The notes under the pieces were generated by a model that had not been told where the DNA came from, made no database searches, and saw only the letters and a program-made list of their open reading frames with translations. A program made the translations under genes and the position numbers. DNA of 7,774 bases from the NCBI GenBank assembly GCA_016177265.1, contig JACOVP010000031.1, positions 1 through 7,774 on the forward strand, given 5' to 3'. Origin of the DNA: Candidatus Woesearchaeota archaeon. Lineage in GTDB: Archaea; Nanobdellota; Nanobdellia; SCGC-AAA011-G17; UBA489. Shown piece by piece: positions 5,801 to 7,774 of this stretch (positions within the stretch are counted from its first letter, which is position 1; every line of letters starts with the position of its first letter).

Positions 5801-6075
5801 AGCTTCGACAATTTTTTTTCTTCATAGGCAGTCAGGCATTCTTGCGAGCAGAATTTCAACGTTTCGTCATCAAATTCTTCTTCCACAACAGTATCCTCAA
5901 TGATCTTTTTGCAATGCGCGCACTTGACAACGACTTCGCTGTCATTGTAGCCTTTCATGAAGCCTTCATCAACGTCATCTAATTCATCCTCATCCTCAAG
6001 CAGTTCTTCAGGATCAGAATAAATATCCTCTTTCTCTCCTTCCATGCTTACATCTTCATAATCCTCTTCTGCCAT
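5797..6075 (-). CDS. Acidic protein with a C-terminal TRASH/YHS-like four-cysteine zinc finger
   Basis: A 92-residue protein in two parts. Residues 1-47 are extremely acidic and probably disordered. Residues 48-92 hold Cys52-x2-Cys55, then Cys76-x3-Cys80 in FCSQEC, followed by an AYEEKK helix. The C-x2-C-x20-C-x3-C spacing resembles the TRASH/YHS/MYM group of treble-clef-like zinc or metal-binding modules found in archaeal metal regulators and metallochaperones. No DNA-binding or transport domain accompanies it, so the role is unknown; metal sensing or protein binding are possibilities. The frame continues to an ATG at 6099, but that codon lies inside the predicted TATA box. ATG 6075, 30 nt downstream of the box, is the likelier start. 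The gene converges on the S26 peptidase gene and the two stop codons overlap. Confidence 0.75.
   Translation of the reverse strand: MAEEDYEDVSMEGEKEDIYSDPEELLEDEDELDDVDEGFMKGYNDSEVVVKCAHCKKIIEDTVVEEEFDDETLKFCSQECLTAYEEKKLSKL
5812..5819 (+). terminator. U8 tract after the S26 peptidase gene
   Basis: Eight consecutive T lie on the plus strand 11 nt after the peptidase stop, with no strong hairpin, as expected for an archaeal U-tract terminator. Because the neighbouring gene overlaps in the opposite direction, the tract lies within its coding sequence, where it is read as lysine codons. Confidence 0.5.
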
Positions 6076-6097
6076 AGAAAAAAAGCCATTAAAAACC

Positions 6098-6106
6098 ATA
6101 TTTAAG
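6098..6106 (-). promoter_or_regulatory. TATA box of the zinc-finger gene
   Basis: On the minus strand the sequence reads CTTAAATAT, a good archaeal TATA box. Its first T (6105) is 30 nt from the ATG at 6075, the same distance as at 4538/4568 and 5276/5306, pointing to a leaderless transcript. Confidence 0.6.
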
Positions 6107-6144
6107 CTTATCGTTACTCGAAGCGTTGTTTCTAAAAGGAGACA

Positions 6145-6609
6145 TTAACAGGTCATAGAACCAAGAACAGAGTCTATCTCTTCTTGTCGTGAAGAAAATG
6201 TTGCAGCGGGGCATTGGTAATCCGCCAGGTATGTATAACCAGAGGGGCAGCTGATAATCTGGAATGCCCCTTTCTTCCCCCCAGGCAGTTGATACGTCAA
6301 GAACACAAAGGACTCCAGGAGGGTATACTCGACTATGGATGCTGGATCAGCAGAACGGAGTTGTTCAAAGAGGGGCTGGGCCACGGCAAGGTACGAATTT
6401 CTAGAGATATTGAGAGACAAGGTACAAACGCCATCAGAGGCAAAAAAGCCAGTTTCTGCTCCTCGCCAGTCTCGCAGAATGTCCTGCTGCTCCCACTGTG
6501 GAACTTGCAGAGAAAACGTTTTATGTTTCACAACATCATAAGCAGTGCAGCCGCTAAGAAAAAGAAGCAACACTAAGAGAAAAACCAGGTGCAAAGGCCT
6601 GCTCTCCAT
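6145..6609 (-). CDS. Putative lipoprotein with a possible PsbP/DUF1795-like domain
   Basis: A 154-residue exported protein. The first 21 residues form a clear lipoprotein signal peptide: short basic start (MESRPLH), a Leu/Val/Phe-rich core, and the lipobox LSGC at 18-21, making Cys21 the lipidated N-terminus. The mature part has a TFSLQVPQW start (31-39), a middle region of alternating strands and an EEIDSVLGSM helix near the end. That plan recalls PsbP/Mog1/DUF1795-type domains, but the match is by eye only. Four further cysteines (62, 121, 133, 154) could form two disulfides, fitting an extracytoplasmic location. The frame is open further upstream (TTG 6675, ATGs at 6648 and 6636), but these give an untidy longer leader. 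The ATG at 6609 gives a canonical signal peptide. No SD is visible. It lies 58 nt after the secreted cysteine-rich gene and may share its transcript. Confidence 0.7.
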   Translation of the reverse strand: MESRPLHLVFLLVLLLFLSGCTAYDVVKHKTFSLQVPQWEQQDILRDWRGAETGFFASDGVCTLSLNISRNSYLAVAQPLFEQLRSADPASIVEYTLLESFVFLTYQLPGGKKGAFQIISCPSGYTYLADYQCPAATFSSRQEEIDSVLGSMTC

Positions 6610-6667
6610 AAAGGAAGTAAAGATATATTTTAACATAGGAAAGATCATTATGAAATGAATAGGAAAT

Positions 6668-7774
6668 TTATCCAATTATTCCTGTCAGTGGCTCGCAGCA
6701 ATTGGATAATTTATCACATTGATAGCCAGTCTTGCAGCTCCCATCTGGATTGCAAGCCGTGCCGCCAGATCTTAAACATGGTCTAGGTTGTGCCACATCC
6801 TTGACACACCCGCAAGTGGAACCACTAGCTCCACAACTCTCAGCAGGTGGACAATCTCCTGCGCAAGAAGCATAGAGGCAGAACTGGGTAGGCTCGCACT
6901 TTTGTCTAGGATTACCTTCTGGATCTGGTCTGTCTGGAGGCGTGGTGTCTCGATAGTCGCAACGGCAGTCAGCCCTACATCCCAATAATATTTTACCGGG
7001 AATGTCCATGCAGCCAACAACATTGGGCTCACATTCCTCAAAACCAGCCTGATACTTTCCATCACCGCACCATCCCAGCCCGTACTTAGGGCGACAACTG
7101 CACCACCTAGTGCAATACTTCGTAGCAGGACAACCACCATTACCTGGTGCCATAAAGTCACACTGTTCTCTCCCTGGGAAGGTAGAAATCGTCCCATCGC
7201 CACAATAATCAGTTGAGGGTTGGCAAACACAACCAGCACTGCACACTTTGCCCATACCACAAGTACCCTGTGTCCCCCAATTAGCATTTCCTACATCGCA
7301 TTCTTCATTATCACTACGAAGGCCATCGCCACAGTTCTTGGGATCATTGGGAACACATCTGCAACCTTTCGTCGTACCCGTATCTTTTGTCGTACATCGG
7401 AAGAGTTTAGGTTGATAATCACAATTCTCCGGCAATGGTTCTCCTGTAAGAGGATCAAATTCACACTCTTCAAGACCTTCTTTTTTTCCATTCCCGCACA
7501 CCGTTAAACCGCCTGACAAGACAGTAACCTTCATCTCATCAAAGCTCTGCAATGACCCAACACCAGGACCATCGTCTGCTGTCAATCGTAACACATAATC
7601 CCCGACATCCGAGAAGGTTGCAGTAGTTTTTTCTGAATTTTTATTACCAAACGTCACAGTTCCTGGTCCACTTCGCTTTTCCCATGTTGTGGTTACTTTC
7701 CCAGGCGGAATTGGCTTACCATCATCAGTCACAGTACCATCCAGATTTACTTGAGTTTGTGGTAAAGTAATCTG
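6668..7774 (-). CDS. Secreted PKD-domain protein with CGDG cysteine-rich repeats (5' end outside window)
   Basis: The frame is open to the window edge, so 368 C-terminal residues are visible and the true start is missing. A GTG at 7732 falls inside a domain and is not a start. Residues here are numbered from that GTG. The region up to about 71, including 14 residues before it, is a PKD-like beta-sandwich (VNLDGTVTDDG, TTTWEKRSGPG, YVLRLTADDG). Four repeats follow, each with six cysteines, opening with CGDG or CGNG and an E-C-D/E step and closing with CxC. They resemble the DUF4215/Myxococcus cysteine-rich repeat group. After a proline-rich spacer (264-276) a different module holds 13 more cysteines. 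There is no C-terminal membrane helix or recognisable anchor. The 37 cysteines imply export and oxidative folding, so this is probably a cell-surface or secreted adhesion-type protein. Anchoring, if any, must come from the unseen N-terminal part. Confidence 0.85.
   Translation of the reverse strand, partial: QITLPQTQVNLDGTVTDDGKPIPPGKVTTTWEKRSGPGTVTFGNKNSEKTTATFSDVGDYVLRLTADDGPGVGSLQSFDEMKVTVLSGGLTVCGNGKKEGLEECEFDPLTGEPLPENCDYQPKLFRCTTKDTGTTKGCRCVPNDPKNCGDGLRSDNEECDVGNANWGTQGTCGMGKVCSAGCVCQPSTDYCGDGTISTFPGREQCDFMAPGNGGCPATKYCTRWCSCRPKYGLGWCGDGKYQAGFEECEPNVVGCMDIPGKILLGCRADCRCDYRDTTPPDRPDPEGNPRQKCEPTQFCLYASCAGDCPPAESCGASGSTCGCVKDVAQPRPCLRSGGTACNPDGSCKTGYQCDKLSNCCEPLTGIIG
6959..7498 (-). repeat. 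Four protein-level CGDG six-cysteine repeats
   Basis: Units lie at 7498-7355, 7333-7223, 7204-7094 and 7069-6959. Each encodes C-G-D/N-G, a second Cys 11-14 residues later, two more Cys, then a final Cys-x-Cys (a further Cys lies 4 residues before the last in units 2-4). Loop lengths differ and the first unit is the longest. I saw no obvious DNA-level repeat, suggesting old duplication or strong divergence. Confidence 0.85.

Noticed and set aside
6076..6099. ATG at 6099 as the start of the zinc-finger protein
   Set aside because: It lies within the TATA box that would drive the gene, so it would be upstream of the transcript.
6623..6636. AT-rich TTAAAATATAT as a promoter of the lipoprotein gene
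   Set aside because: It is only about 24 nt from the preferred ATG, so by the 30-nt rule seen elsewhere transcription would begin just inside the gene. Left undecided rather than called.
6772..7287. Alternative minus-strand frame of 171 codons inside the cysteine-rich gene
   Set aside because: It overlaps clear CGDG repeats in the other frame and has no coherent domain.
7730..7732. GTG at 7732 as the start of the cysteine-rich secreted protein
   Set aside because: The frame stays open to the window edge, and the upstream residues (VNLDGT leading into VTDDG) are the beginning of the same PKD-like domain, so the gene is truncated by the window.

Overview
The window reads as chromosomal DNA from an archaeon. 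It carries a 20S proteasome beta subunit directly followed by the KH-beta-CASP ribonuclease/termination factor aCPSF1 (FttA), and it has archaeal TATA boxes (TTTATAAAG with a purine-rich BRE in front). Several genes appear leaderless, and one leader carries GGTGATCC, the complement of the archaeal 16S rRNA 3' tail. The small secreted and membrane proteins, a VapBC-type module and a cysteine-rich protein with CGDG repeats would fit a DPANN lineage such as Woesearchaeota or Pacearchaeota. That placement is inference; the window has no phylogenetic marker I could test.

Layout, plus strand: (a) 47-1799, a two-gene unit of a three-helix membrane protein with a very long proline-free coiled coil and a small three-helix membrane protein, separated by 1 nt. 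(b) 1857-4486, psmB then aCPSF1/FttA. (c) 4568-5238, an AbrB-type antitoxin and a PIN-domain toxin joined by an ATGA overlap, behind a promoter studded with a repeated TCRGAAA motif. (d) 5306-5800, a membrane-anchored S26 peptidase with a Sec11-like Ser/His/Asp set. Minus strand: (e) 6075-5797, an acidic protein with a four-cysteine, TRASH-like zinc finger, convergent with and overlapping the peptidase stop codon. (f) 6609-6145, a lipoprotein with a possible PsbP-like domain. (g) 7774-6668, the C-terminal part of a secreted protein with a PKD-like domain, four six-cysteine CGDG repeats and a cysteine-rich tail; its 5' end lies outside the window.

Protein turnover (proteasome) and RNA 3'-end formation (FttA) sit together, as in many archaea. 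The right half is oriented to the cell surface: peptidase, lipoprotein and disulfide-rich secreted protein. A useful result is promoter geometry. At three genes the first T of the TATA box lies exactly 30 nt before an ATG, which argues for leaderless transcripts and for shorter proteins than the longest open frames suggest (starts at 4568, 5306 and 6075). No rRNA, tRNA, CRISPR array or insertion sequence was seen, and no gene-free stretch exceeds 300 nt. No wholly new system is evident; the best candidates for novelty are the coiled-coil/three-helix pair and the TCRGAAA operator array.
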